20,550 nucleotides of DNA from positions 1-20,550 of the IMG/VR virus record IMGVR_UViG_3300006802_000773; one strand, written 5' to 3'. The notes under the pieces are model-generated. The model saw only the letters and a program-made list of their open reading frames with translations, was not told the origin of the DNA and made no database searches. Positions 1 through 6,670 of this stretch are shown piece by piece. Position 1 is the first letter of the stretch, and each line of letters begins with the position of its first letter. A program made the translations under genes and the position numbers. This DNA comes from a virus.

Positions 1-2
1 AC

Positions 3-1853
3 ATATTATCTAACGATTCGATATCAGAATGTAGAGAAATTGTATTATGGCAAATAAACTATTCTCAAACTTTAAGTACGGCTGACGGCGGCTGGGCATT
101 GAATCCGCTAGATGAAAATAATACACAAGAATATCCTGATAATACGCTTATAGATAACACAATATTAATTTGCGAAATACCTGTTGAAGGCTGCATCGAT
201 CCTTTTGCATCTAATTATAATCCTGACGCTGAGGTAGATGATGGGTCATGCGAATACCTTTTCCCCGATGCTGACCCCAATGCAAACTTCAATGATGTAA
301 TATGTAATGGGGAAGAAGCTGAATCATTATATAACGTCTTTGTTTACAATCCAGGTAGTGATACTCTTTTTTATTATTGTGTAGAAATTCCTGAAATAGG
401 GTTTGATGAATGTTATAATGGGTATCAATCAGGAAATTTATGGATTGAACCTGGCGCCGGCCAGTTTATAGGAACCTTTAATATTCCTTCTGATATAACT
501 CAATTTACTATTATAGTATACAATGCTGAAGGTGAACAGGATGACGATAACTCAAATAACACACAAATAGTTAATGTAACTCCACCTAATGAAACTATTT
601 GTATAGACCCTATTGAACTAGATTTATTAGGAGAAGAAATATGGTCTATAGGAGGAACATGTACTGATCCTTATTTTAATCAATCATTTGTAGTTGAAAA
701 TACTGGAGAAGCAGTTGTTGATAGTTTCCTATTCGATATATTTGTAACAACCTGGGACAATCAGTTTGTAAGTTCCTTATCTCAAACATTTTACCCTTCA
801 TTAGAACCGGGAGAACAATATACTATTAATAATCTTCCTAATATTTTTACTGGAGATTTAAACTATGTCTTTGTTTCAGTATCGTGGTATGATGAAACTG
901 GAGAATTAGTAGTAGATACTCAATCTTTTAATGTTATTATATACTGCTGGGGTTGTACAGATCCTGAAGCCAATAATTACATAGATAGTCCTTATGTATT
1001 CGATGAAATCCAAGACTACTGGACAAATGACTTCCCTAATATTACTCCTCCTACGCCAGACCAAATAGAGTGTACATATGATATTTATGGCTGCACCGAC
1101 CCATTAGCGTTGAATTACGAGCCAGATGCCAATATTGATGACGGAAGCTGCGAGTATAATGTTTTTGGATGTACCGATCCTGCAGCTAACAATTACAATG
1201 CAGATGCTACTATCGATGACGGAAGCTGTGAATATGATATCTACGGTTGTACAGATTCAGATGCAATTAATTATGACTCAAATGCTACCATAGATGATGG
1301 TAGCTGTATGTTTCCAGGTTGCACAGACCCGGACGCTGATAATTACGATCCTACAGCTAACGTCGACGATGGTAGTTGCGTCTATTATATCTACGGTTGC
1401 ACAGATTCTGCAGCTATAAATTATAATCCTGATGCGAACGTAGATGACGGTAATTGTATATATAATATTTACGGTTGTAGAGATTCCAATGCCATTAATT
1501 ATAATCCTATTGCATCGACTGATGACGGTAGTTGTATATACGATCCATGCGATGGGCCGTTAGGTGCTATATATTTTGCACCTAATACGTTTACGCCTAA
1601 TAACGATGGGATAAATGATGGATGGGCGGTTATATCAGACCCATCATGTTGGCTTCGATGGAATGTTTATATTTTCAACCGATGGGGTCAATTAGTCTGG
1701 GAATCGACGACGCCTGGAGAAGTTTGGCCTGGTAGTACATTTAGTGGCGGTTATTACGTAGCTGATGGTATCTACTTTTATAAAGTAAAAGGTATTGGAT
1801 ATAATCCTGCTAATACATTTGAAACAACGGGTCATGTAACAGTCTTTAGATAA
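3..1853 (+). CDS. Repeat-rich surface protein with C-terminal T9SS type B sorting domain (5'-truncated)
   Basis: The frame is open to the left edge of the window, so this is only the 3' part of the gene; no start is visible. The product begins with one Cys-flanked acidic repeat (GC-DP-NY-DDGSCEY pattern) near position 190. Two beta-rich segments follow (about 270-950) that look like CARDB/Ig-like sandwiches. After a degenerate repeat at about 951 come six tandem repeats of about 23-26 residues (1089-1541), each with GCTD, NY and DDGSC. The Asp-rich DDG parts suggest calcium binding. The last 90 residues carry FTPNNDGIND, IFNRWGQLVW, a DGIYFYKVK-type strand and a terminal GHVTVFR. This matches the CHU_C/gliding-motility type B sorting domain that sends proteins through the type IX secretion system of Bacteroidota. 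Its place beside phage genes suggests a virion adhesin/fibre or a protein secreted by the infected host. The family call is firm; the role is inferred. Confidence 0.85.
   Translation: MLSNDSISECREIVLWQINYSQTLSTADGGWALNPLDENNTQEYPDNTLIDNTILICEIPVEGCIDPFASNYNPDAEVDDGSCEYLFPDADPNANFNDVICNGEEAESLYNVFVYNPGSDTLFYYCVEIPEIGFDECYNGYQSGNLWIEPGAGQFIGTFNIPSDITQFTIIVYNAEGEQDDDNSNNTQIVNVTPPNETICIDPIELDLLGEEIWSIGGTCTDPYFNQSFVVENTGEAVVDSFLFDIFVTTWDNQFVSSLSQTFYPSLEPGEQYTINNLPNIFTGDLNYVFVSVSWYDETGELVVDTQSFNVIIYCWGCTDPEANNYIDSPYVFDEIQDYWTNDFPNITPPTPDQIECTYDIYGCTDPLALNYEPDANIDDGSCEYNVFGCTDPAANNYNADATIDDGSCEYDIYGCTDSDAINYDSNATIDDGSCMFPGCTDPDADNYDPTANVDDGSCVYYIYGCTDSAAINYNPDANVDDGNCIYNIYGCRDSNAINYNPIASTDDGSCIYDPCDGPLGAIYFAPNTFTPNNDGINDGWAVISDPSCWLRWNVYIFNRWGQLVWESTTPGEVWPGSTFSGGYYVADGIYFYKVKGIGYNPANTFETTGHVTVFR
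1089..1541 (+). repeat. Six tandem coding repeats (GCTD/NY/DDGSC units)
   Basis: Six in-frame repeats, mostly 78 nt apart (one shorter, where the linker is only Met-Phe-Pro), each coding for GCTD or GCRD, then NY, then DDGSC or DDGNC. The DNA copies differ at many third-codon positions while the protein is kept, which points to selection on the protein rather than recent copying. One degenerate copy lies just upstream (about 951) and one isolated copy near 190. Confidence 0.9.
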
Positions 1854-1870
1854 AAAAAGTTTCCAAAGAA

Positions 1871-1902
1871 TTTGGATTCGAATATCTTTATCCTTATCTT
1901 TA
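1871..1902 (+). promoter_or_regulatory. Bacteroidota-type promoter P1
   Basis: TTTG (1871-1874), then exactly 20 nt, then TATCTTTA (1895-1902). This fits the Bacteroidota housekeeping pattern (TTTG near -33, TAnnTTTG near -7) except for the final base. The sequences around both boxes are nearly identical to the promoter at 7410-7441: both share TTTGGATTCG, and both share CTTATCTTTA followed by one base and GTATAA. It would start a transcript near 1908 for the small-gene block. A TCCAAA-GAA-TTTGGA hairpin overlaps the -33 box. Confidence 0.65.
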
Positions 1903-1925
1903 AGTATAATTAAAAGATAAAGGTT

Positions 1926-2087
1926 ATGTTAAAGACTTTTGGAAACATTGAAGTTGAATTGAGCGGTTCTTTGCTCAATATACGAAACAATGGCGAGCTT
2001 GTTAAGTCCGAGCTTTGCAAAGCGGATGATGCCGTTTACAAATTCAAGACAATGTGCAAGCGTGTTGAAGAATATCTCGCTGCGTAA
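1926..2087 (+). CDS. Small protein of unknown function (53 aa)
   Basis: ATG at 1926 follows an AAAGG ribosome site and lies about 18 nt after the expected start of transcription from the promoter at 1871-1902. The product starts MLKTFGNIEVELSGSLL and is soluble, mixed charge, with two Cys residues. The stop overlaps the next start by one base (TAATG), so the two genes are probably translationally coupled. No family is recognised. The reading frame is supported by the promoter, the ribosome site and the coupling. Confidence 0.65.
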   Translation: MLKTFGNIEVELSGSLLNIRNNGELVKSELCKADDAVYKFKTMCKRVEEYLAA

Positions 2088-2380
2088 TGATCGAGTTTAA
2101 AGGTAGCTATGCACCGGCAATTGTATCAGTAGGATCTGGTACATATCTATGCCCCGGATGGATTCCAGTTCCGCCTAATACAACGCGCGCTGATATCAAA
2201 TGGATTCGGCCGGAGCCTCCAAAAATCAAATCATATAATGTTACTAGTAGCAATGGTAAGTCATCATATACAGTAACTAACATCAATGACCGTTGGAGTT
2301 GTAACTGTACCGGATTTAAGTTTCATAAACGTTGTAAACATATAACACATGCCCAGGAAGAAAAAATTAGTTGTAGGTGA
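2087..2380 (+). CDS. SWIM-type zinc-finger protein (97 aa)
   Basis: The C-terminal part has Cys72-x-Cys74, eight residues, then Cys83-x-His85. This is the CxCx(n)CxH signature of the SWIM zinc finger, a DNA/protein-binding module found in transposases, helicases and small prokaryotic proteins. A Ser/Thr-rich strand (YTVTNINDRW) precedes it, as usual for SWIM domains. The N-terminal half (VGSGTYLCPGWIPVPP, then RPEPPKIKSY) is Pro-rich and has no recognised fold. The start overlaps the stop of the previous gene by one base, and the 3' end overlaps the next gene by 32 bases. A role in nucleic-acid binding during takeover of the cell is plausible but inferred. Confidence 0.75.
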   Translation: MIEFKGSYAPAIVSVGSGTYLCPGWIPVPPNTTRADIKWIRPEPPKIKSYNVTSSNGKSSYTVTNINDRWSCNCTGFKFHKRCKHITHAQEEKISCR

Positions 2381-2675
2381 TAAAGCCGCAGTACGTTTTT
2401 TAGGTGGTATTGAAGAATGTACTGTTATCGAAGTAATGAAAGATAAGTCGTATAAAATGCGCATGCGTACCGGTACTATCATTCCTAACTGCTTTTGGAA
2501 GCAGGATGCGCATAAAAAAGCAGCCTGGTACATTGAAGAGTACCTAGGCAAAGATATAGGCGTAAAGTCTCCGGAGATTCATAGTACCAAGGAGCACACT
2601 ACGGATAAAAAACAGCTTAAAGATGAAATCAAAAAGCAACAAGACTTTATACGAGGCAAGCATAAAAAAGGCTAA
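2349..2675 (+). CDS. Hypothetical basic protein, possibly SH3-like (108 aa)
   Basis: The gene starts inside the end of the SWIM gene. The product opens with the basic stretch MPRKKKLVVGDKA, followed by about 40 residues of short beta strands (AVRFLGGIEECTVIEVM, then YKMRMRTGTIIPNCFW) that resemble an SH3-like or KOW-like barrel. The C-terminal third is Lys-rich and helical. No family is recognised. The barrel suggestion rests only on the strand pattern. It overlaps the next gene by 53 bases, which fits the compressed layout of this block. Confidence 0.6.
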   Translation: MPRKKKLVVGDKAAVRFLGGIEECTVIEVMKDKSYKMRMRTGTIIPNCFWKQDAHKKAAWYIEEYLGKDIGVKSPEIHSTKEHTTDKKQLKDEIKKQQDFIRGKHKKG

Positions 2676-2880
2676 ACCATTCCCGTTTATTCATATTTAT
2701 AAATGCTTGATTGAAAGTCGACGAGGCCAATGTTGGGTAAAGTATCCTATGCATTGTGATTATCCAGAACCTAGGTGTCGTCAAAATTTAATGGAGTTAA
2801 GAAATCGTTTCAGACTGGCATATGGCCAGTTTCGTTTAGTTAAAATAAAAGTTTTAAAATCAAAAGTTAACAATGGCTAA
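2623..2880 (+). CDS. Hypothetical basic protein (85 aa)
   Basis: The product is rich in Arg/Lys and has four Cys residues (KCLIESRRGQCW and CDYPEPRCRQ), which could bind a metal, but no named family is recognised. ATG at 2623 lies 53 bases inside the previous gene. A later TTG at 2707 would remove the overlap and sits just after a CATATTTATA box (2692-2701), so the true start is uncertain. The conserved-looking Cys/Arg region is downstream of both candidates. The end overlaps the ATG at 2873. Confidence 0.55.
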   Translation: MKSKSNKTLYEASIKKAKPFPFIHIYKCLIESRRGQCWVKYPMHCDYPEPRCRQNLMELRNRFRLAYGQFRLVKIKVLKSKVNNG

Positions 2881-3010
2881 AAAAATGTCTATCTCAGGGT
2901 ATTCTGCTAGAACCCCAAAAAAGCGTCCAGGCGTGCACGCTAAAACAAAAAGTAGTAAGAATAAACAATCTAAAAATTATAAAAAAGCATATCGCGGTCA
3001 GGGGAGGTAA
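2873..3010 (+). CDS. Very small basic protein (45 aa)
   Basis: ATG at 2873 overlaps the end of the previous gene by eight bases and the frame runs to TAA at 3008-3010. The product is strongly basic (PKKRPGVHAKTKSSKNK, then a KKAYRGQGR end). From general knowledge, very similar short Lys/Arg-rich proteins with a KRPGVH-K-K-SK pattern and a GQGR end occur in other marine T4-like phages. Function is unknown; the charge would suit nucleic-acid binding. Confidence 0.7.
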   Translation: MAKKMSISGYSARTPKKRPGVHAKTKSSKNKQSKNYKKAYRGQGR

Positions 3011-3014
3011 GACT

Positions 3015-3194
3015 ATGAATCGCGAAGATCGTTTCCTATTCGTATATAACGAAATTGAGTCACGTCAATTGCGTGAGCAGTTTAATGCACAGGTCAATAA
3101 GATGCGTACCCAATCTAAACATCGTTTTAAAGATATGTTAGAAATTTGGGAATATGCGTATGAAAAACTCACCCATAATCAAGATTATCGATAA
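3015..3194 (+). CDS. Small helical protein of unknown function (59 aa)
   Basis: ATG at 3015 follows the previous stop by four bases; the GGGGAGG at the end of the previous gene serves as a strong ribosome site. The product (MNREDRFLFVYNEIESRQ start) is charged and predicted helical throughout, with no Cys and no signal peptide. No family is recognised. The tight spacing and ribosome site support it being expressed. Confidence 0.65.
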   Translation: MNREDRFLFVYNEIESRQLREQFNAQVNKMRTQSKHRFKDMLEIWEYAYEKLTHNQDYR

Positions 3195-3207
3195 TATTTA
3201 TATATGA

Positions 3208-3423
3208 ATGATTATTTTAGAAAATATAGAAACGGGTGATATCTTCGAAGGCGATGACATCGAATACTTTGTTGATGATGATACTCTGATAGGTGAAGTG
3301 TATCTCGATGGAGAGCTTATTTATCAAGACGTGGATATTATTGACGAAGAACAGTTAGAACTATCTTTTAACAGATGTTTCATACAAACGAACGTTGACC
3401 CATTAGATCATTATTTTATCTAA
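3208..3423 (+). CDS. Small acidic protein of unknown function (71 aa)
   Basis: The product is extremely acidic (runs such as EGDDIEYFVDDD and DVDIIDEEQLE) and beta-rich, a composition seen in phage DNA mimics and in small regulatory proteins, but no family is recognised. The ATG lies only seven nt after an AATATTTA box (3193-3200) with no Shine-Dalgarno sequence between, so if that box is a promoter the message would be close to leaderless. A competing ATG at 3204 opens an 11-codon frame and is unlikely to be the gene. Confidence 0.6.
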   Translation: MIILENIETGDIFEGDDIEYFVDDDTLIGEVYLDGELIYQDVDIIDEEQLELSFNRCFIQTNVDPLDHYFI

Positions 3424-3429
3424 CATTAG

Positions 3430-3447
3430 ATATTTATAACAAAGGAG
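3430..3447 (+). promoter_or_regulatory. Composite element: ATATTTAT box plus Shine-Dalgarno (copy 1)
   Basis: ATATTTAT (3430-3437), three bases, then AAAGGAG (3441-3447), six bases before the ATG at 3454. No TTTG lies at the expected -33 position. The same box, gap and ribosome site recur at four other starts in this window, which suggests a late-type promoter fused to the ribosome site. Confidence 0.5.
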
Positions 3448-3453
3448 CATGTT

Positions 3454-3639
3454 ATGACATCACAAGAATTATTTACAAATATGGAAGCTCATTGGAATGA
3501 GTTTGTAGACAATCATACTAAGTATGTTGAGAAAGGAAATAAGGCAGCTGCAACTAGAGCACGTAAATCTATAGGTGAACTCAAAAAGTTAGTTACAGAG
3601 TACAGAAAAGAATCAGTTGCTGAAAGCAAAAGATCGTAA
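3454..3639 (+). CDS. Hc1/histone H1-like DNA-binding protein (61 aa)
   Basis: The central stretch YVEKGNKAAATRARKSIGEL followed by KKLVTEYRKE closely resembles the core of the Hc1-like histone family of Bacteroidota and Chlamydiae, whose members typically read FYxKxNKAAGTRxRKxxQxLK. Such proteins are small, Lys-rich, helical and bind and compact DNA. This one lacks the long Lys/Pro tail seen in some members. It has a strong AAAGGAG ribosome site and its own ATATTTAT box. Likely roles are packaging, chromatin remodelling or condensing host DNA. The family resemblance is seen in the sequence; the role is inferred. Confidence 0.65.
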   Translation: MTSQELFTNMEAHWNEFVDNHTKYVEKGNKAAATRARKSIGELKKLVTEYRKESVAESKRS

Positions 3640-3641
3640 TT

Positions 3642-4037
3642 ATGAAAACCGACTTAGAAAACAGACTTAAAGATATTATTCGAGAAGAAGTACGTACCAT
3701 TGTACGAGAAGAGAGTGGTAAGTATGGACGTATTTTAGATATCGAAAATTTTGATCCAGTAGATCCAGAAGTATATGTCACCGGGTTCGGGACAATGACT
3801 CGTTCCGTATTACGGAATGACATTGCCAAACGATTACTTGGCTTAGCAAAAACAGCAAAACAAGCGGCGGCCGGCGATACAGGATCTTTTGATAAATTTA
3901 AAGTCTTAGAATCTGAGTTAGGCGAACGATCACAAATTATGCAACTGATTAAAGCTGAAGTAGAAATTGCAGAACAGTTAGAAGCATTACGTACCCAAGG
4001 CGGGCGTAGAACAACACCAATTCCAAAGCAATTTTAA
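3642..4037 (+). CDS. Hypothetical helical protein with N-terminal IIREEVRT segment (131 aa)
   Basis: ATG follows the previous stop by two bases. Residues 9-25 form a charged amphipathic helix (LKDIIREEVRTIVREE) that is nearly repeated at the N-terminus of the protein at 14960, down to 17 identical bases of DNA. The middle (about residues 30-50) has beta character, and the C-terminal half (KRLLGLAKTAKQAA, then AEVEIAEQLEALRT) is helical or coiled-coil. It ends with a basic/Pro tail. No family is recognised. The shared helix suggests a common partner, perhaps in the virion or its scaffold. Confidence 0.65.
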   Translation: MKTDLENRLKDIIREEVRTIVREESGKYGRILDIENFDPVDPEVYVTGFGTMTRSVLRNDIAKRLLGLAKTAKQAAAGDTGSFDKFKVLESELGERSQIMQLIKAEVEIAEQLEALRTQGGRRTTPIPKQF

Positions 4038-4038
4038 A

Positions 4039-4070
4039 TTTGGAATTATAAAAAATCGTTATTATATTTA
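4039..4070 (+). promoter_or_regulatory. Bacteroidota-type promoter P2
   Basis: TTTG (4039-4042), 20 nt, TATATTTA (4063-4070). It lies in the short gap after 4037 and would start a transcript near 4076, a few bases upstream of the ATG at 4083. Same spacing as the other candidate promoters in the window. Confidence 0.55.
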
Positions 4071-4082
4071 AAACAAAAAGTT

Positions 4083-4295
4083 ATGAGTTATTATCTAGTA
4101 AAGGTAAAGGTCGCTACAGATACTCCTAAAGGAGTTAAATGGCAAACAGAAACATATTTAGCAAACGCCGCTACAGTAACGCATGCAGAGGCAATGGTTA
4201 ATGAAGATTTTCAACATAGTGGAATTGACTTCGAAGTTAAGTCGATATCAGCTAGTCCTATTATGAAAGTTATCGAGTCTCAAAACAAAGGATAA
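4083..4295 (+). CDS. DUF4494-like protein (70 aa)
   Basis: The layout matches what I know of DUF4494 proteins, which are common in Bacteroidota: an opening YYLVKVKV strand, a second strand ending in WQTETYLANA, a helix with TVTHAEAMV, and a final strand around DFEVKSISAS. The function of that family is unknown. The gene follows promoter P2 directly, and its stop overlaps the next start by one base (TAATG), so it is the first gene of a coupled pair. The family call is by eye and moderate. Confidence 0.6.
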   Translation: MSYYLVKVKVATDTPKGVKWQTETYLANAATVTHAEAMVNEDFQHSGIDFEVKSISASPIMKVIESQNKG

Positions 4296-4669
4296 TGAGT
4301 AAATATGTACAAGGCGACCATGTTGTTATTTTCAACGAAGGCCGATATGAAGTAGCATTGGTTACAAATATCCGTAAGAAAAAAAATGCAATCGTAGGAT
4401 ACGATCTCCGAACAGAACGTGGGTCAGGCTTACCAATTGTGACAGTAAGTAAGTCTAGAACTAATACATTTATCGATCCACAAATGACTCATATGTGGCA
4501 TGCTAATGGCGGATTTACACATATGTATGTTGATAAGAGTTTAGGGCATACGCGTGCAAACTATGGTTCAGATGTTCAATTACGTATTGATGGTGACGAT
4601 GGAAAGGTTGGTCATTTTGAAAAATATAATGATTTAATCTTCCCAACGATTGGTGCCAGATCATACTAA
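4295..4669 (+). CDS. Hypothetical protein (124 aa)
   Basis: Starts at the TAATG overlap with the upstream gene. The product begins MSKYVQGDHVVIFNEGRYEV with a beta-strand, turn, beta-strand pattern like an SH3/KOW barrel (residues 1-35), followed by a basic KKKN turn. It then has a His/Met-rich middle (MTHMWHANGGFTHMY) and an Asp-rich loop (RIDGDDGKVG). No signal or membrane segment is seen. No family is recognised; the frame is well supported by coupling to both neighbours. Confidence 0.65.
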   Translation: MSKYVQGDHVVIFNEGRYEVALVTNIRKKKNAIVGYDLRTERGSGLPIVTVSKSRTNTFIDPQMTHMWHANGGFTHMYVDKSLGHTRANYGSDVQLRIDGDDGKVGHFEKYNDLIFPTIGARSY

Positions 4670-4672
4670 GTC

Positions 4673-4969
4673 ATGAACAAATTTAAACGTAAAGTACTTA
4701 AACAACACCCTACCGCAAGAATCGAGTTTACTGATGCAGGACTTCAAGTTACAGCAAACGGTAACATCTTAGCAGAAGAATATTTTCTGCCAGAAACTAA
4801 TGATGAAGATACTGCATGGGAGTATGCAGCCATGGCATGTAGGGTAACGCAGAACTTTAATCGTACACATCCAATGAGAATGGACTTATCTTCATTAGAA
4901 GAAAAGATTAATAGAATTAATAGACGTAAACGTAAAGCAAATGTTCGATCGAATAAGAAAAAAAATTAA
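4673..4969 (+). CDS. Hypothetical protein (98 aa)
   Basis: ATG lies three bases after the previous stop. The first 60 residues show beta strands and a helix (ARIEFTDAGLQVTANG, then DTAWEYAAMACRVTQNFN). The C-terminal 25 residues are highly basic (INRINRRKRKANVRSNKKKN), suggesting binding to nucleic acid or another polyanion. The last 29 bases overlap the methyltransferase gene in another frame. No family is recognised. Confidence 0.6.
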   Translation: MNKFKRKVLKQHPTARIEFTDAGLQVTANGNILAEEYFLPETNDEDTAWEYAAMACRVTQNFNRTHPMRMDLSSLEEKINRINRRKRKANVRSNKKKN

Positions 4970-5651
4970 AAAACAAAATACTGAAATGCAAGATATTATT
5001 TCAGATGAATTACAAGAAGTCGAATTAACCGAGCCGGAACAAGCTGAGCTCGAGACGACGATACAATCTGACCCGGATTATTTACAGTATGCTCCGGAGG
5101 CAGTAGGATATGCTACTCGAGAACAGCAGTTTAATATGTATAAAGCAATTGCAACGCATATTGATGATCCGACTCGTAGTATATTAGATTTCGGTGCAGG
5201 TAGAGGAGACTTTGGCCGATGGTTATGTTCAAACTATGAACTTACAACGAATGACATTCAGTATAAAGGTATAGAACTAAATCAACCTTTGGTAGATGCA
5301 TGTACTGCACTAAATGACAATATCAATGTCACTACGGCGGATTGGCTTAACTTAGATGATAGTGTAAAAGCAGAATGGTGTGTTAATATCAATTCAAATA
5401 ATATGCGTTATGATGCAGATATTACGAAATCTGATATGGACTATCTTCAGAGTACTATTTCTAAGATGTATGACACTGCAGAATTAGGAGTCGTAATTTC
5501 GTTAACATCGGATGTAACAAATACACAAGATGGCTTGATAAATTGGAACGCCGGTGATATATTTAATTGGGCACAAAATACATTTGGACGTGTTGCGTTA
5601 GACCATACAATGTCCGATGACATGTTCATTTTAATCATTTATAAATTTTAA
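4941..5651 (+). CDS. Class I SAM-dependent methyltransferase
   Basis: Residues 81-95 read ILDFGAGRGDFGRWL, the glycine-rich motif I loop that binds S-adenosylmethionine. Residues 108-120 (YKGIELNQPLVDA) end strand 2, with Glu112 placed to hold the ribose hydroxyls. A conserved NINSNNMRYD stretch sits where motif IV would be, but no DPPY/NPPY motif of amino-methyltransferases is seen, so the substrate (DNA, RNA, protein or small molecule) cannot be named. The first 40 residues are an acidic helical extension. The first ATG (4941) overlaps the upstream gene; a second ATG at 4986 would shorten that extension by 15 residues. Likely made early to modify phage or host molecules; this is inferred. 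Confidence 0.75.
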   Translation: MFDRIRKKIKKQNTEMQDIISDELQEVELTEPEQAELETTIQSDPDYLQYAPEAVGYATREQQFNMYKAIATHIDDPTRSILDFGAGRGDFGRWLCSNYELTTNDIQYKGIELNQPLVDACTALNDNINVTTADWLNLDDSVKAEWCVNINSNNMRYDADITKSDMDYLQSTISKMYDTAELGVVISLTSDVTNTQDGLINWNAGDIFNWAQNTFGRVALDHTMSDDMFILIIYKF

Positions 5652-5655
5652 AACT

Positions 5656-5931
5656 ATGAGTATAAACAATAGACATTCTGTTGATCAGCAAAAGGTTCGT
5701 CGTTATGGACGTCATTACGGTTCAATTGATTTTGAATGTAATCAATCAATCGACGCAAATTTGTTTCAAAAATCACCGGAGCGTCCGGTCATTGGAACAT
5801 TTATGATTGATAATAAATCATTTGATCTTACATGGGACGAATTGGAACTTATCGAAGAAACGATGAAGACAGCACGTGAGACGACCATGAAGCGTTATCG
5901 TTTAGGAATGATGGGGAGATTGAGCAGATAA
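5656..5931 (+). CDS. Hypothetical protein (91 aa)
   Basis: ATG four bases after the methyltransferase stop. The N-terminal 25 residues are basic (QQKVRRYGRHYGS). The middle is mixed, and the C-terminal 40 residues form charged helices (WDELELIEETMKTAR, then KRYRLGMMGRLSR). No family is recognised. The stop overlaps the next start by one base (TAATG), implying coupled translation. Confidence 0.6.
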   Translation: MSINNRHSVDQQKVRRYGRHYGSIDFECNQSIDANLFQKSPERPVIGTFMIDNKSFDLTWDELELIEETMKTARETTMKRYRLGMMGRLSR

Positions 5932-6161
5932 TGGGGTTTCATCGTCGCAGTATTAACGTTGATCTAATTAGATCAGAATATTTGCGGCTAGGTTATGAAG
6001 GAATCGATAGACTTTTTAAGAAAGGAAGATATGATGTATTATCATTAAGTGATGCAAAGTCAGTTAAAATTCATGATATCTTCCTTTCTTACTTTGATTC
6101 TGAGCTAGATAAATGCAAGCATATTCATAAGATTCTATTTGATGAGATTAACGAAATCTAA
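5931..6161 (+). CDS. Hypothetical protein (76 aa)
   Basis: Coupled to the upstream gene by a TAATG overlap. The product starts MGFHRRSINVDLIRSEYL, is helical and charged, and has one Cys and several His residues near the C-terminus (DKCKHIHKI). No family is recognised. It is the last gene before a short non-coding leader at 6161-6230. Confidence 0.6.
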   Translation: MGFHRRSINVDLIRSEYLRLGYEGIDRLFKKGRYDVLSLSDAKSVKIHDIFLSYFDSELDKCKHIHKILFDEINEI

Positions 6162-6179
6162 TATTTATTTTAAAGAGGG
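6161..6179 (+). promoter_or_regulatory. Composite element: ATATTTAT box plus Shine-Dalgarno (copy 2)
   Basis: ATATTTAT (6161-6168), three bases, AAAGAGGG (6172-6179). The next ATG is at 6188, which opens only a 12-codon frame, while the real gene begins at 6231. The TAAAGAG here can also pair with CTCTTTA near 6202-6208, and GGGT with ACCC inside it, so the leader could fold and hide its own ribosome site. Confidence 0.45.
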
Positions 6180-6187
6180 TATTATCC

Positions 6188-6226
6188 ATGACCCAGTCAC
6201 TCTCTTTACTATTAGATAATCTATAG
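6188..6226 (+). CDS. Possible leader peptide (12 aa)
   Basis: A short frame, MTQSLSLLLDNL, with a good ribosome site (AAAGAGGG) nine bases upstream, ending four bases before the ATG of the next gene. That downstream gene has no ribosome site of its own, so translation of this peptide could feed ribosomes into it. The coding region is too short to show selection; it may simply be part of a structured leader. Confidence 0.3.
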   Translation: MTQSLSLLLDNL

Positions 6227-6230
6227 TATT

Positions 6231-6623
6231 ATGAAGTTAAGTGACCTACAATTACATGAGGATGAATTTGATGTATTCATCGGACTTCCGCCGTCGTTAA
6301 AAATAGCTTTTATTGAAGATATACACCGTAACGGCGAAGTTGAAATTGAAAAATACTTGCAAGGAATGTATGATCGGCAAGATCTAATGTTTCAATTTCA
6401 AGAAGTAGTTGTTGATGATGAATATATGAGCGTGATACAATATGGTGATGTGTTACGACTAAATGCATCTAGCCTTAAGCTTCTAAAAACATTCGTTAAA
6501 AAGCTTTGGATGGATGGTCTTATTTTATCTCGAATACACGAAACAAAAACAATTTGGGATACGAGGAGATATTTACGTGTCTATAAATTGCTATCACAAG
6601 TATCACCTATCTGCGAAAATTAA
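6231..6623 (+). CDS. Hypothetical protein (130 aa)
   Basis: The product is helical and charged (MKLSDLQLHEDEFDVFIGLP start; LRLNASSLKLLKTFVKKLW in the middle; RRYLRVYKLLSQVSP near the end). The part around residues 75-125 could be a winged-helix-like fold, but this is only a pattern impression and no family is recognised. It has no clear ribosome site, and lies four bases after a possible leader peptide whose site may serve it. The following gap (6624-6746) contains the hsp20 promoter. Confidence 0.6.
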   Translation: MKLSDLQLHEDEFDVFIGLPPSLKIAFIEDIHRNGEVEIEKYLQGMYDRQDLMFQFQEVVVDDEYMSVIQYGDVLRLNASSLKLLKTFVKKLWMDGLILSRIHETKTIWDTRRYLRVYKLLSQVSPICEN

Positions 6624-6638
6624 AAAAGTTTAAAATAA

Positions 6639-6670
6639 CTTGGCATTTAACGTTAAAGTTATTATATTTA
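6639..6670 (+). promoter_or_regulatory. Promoter P3 for hsp20
   Basis: CTTG (6639-6642), 20 nt, TATATTTA (6663-6670). It also fits a sigma-70 layout (TTGGCA, 17 nt, TATATT). The expected transcript start near 6676 leaves a leader of about 70 nt before hsp20, the longest leader among the promoters here apart from that of the phosphatase gene. Confidence 0.5.

Noticed and set aside
99-101. TTG at 99 as the start of the repeat protein
   Set aside because: The frame is open without a stop to the window edge, and no ribosome site precedes this TTG; the gene is cut by the window.
1089-1541. Regular repeats as a CRISPR-like array
   Set aside because: The repeats are in frame, vary at third positions and encode a known protein repeat; there are no unique spacers of fixed length.
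1859-1946. GTTTCCAAA / TTTGGAAAC inverted repeat flanking promoter P1 as an operator
   Set aside because: Nine bases about 70 apart with one arm inside a gene; such AT-rich matches are expected by chance and no second copy was seen.
2692-2701. CATATTTATA inside the 2623-2880 gene as a sixth composite element
   Set aside because: It lacks the N3-AAAGG part and lies in coding sequence; it could matter only if that gene really starts at the TTG at 2707.
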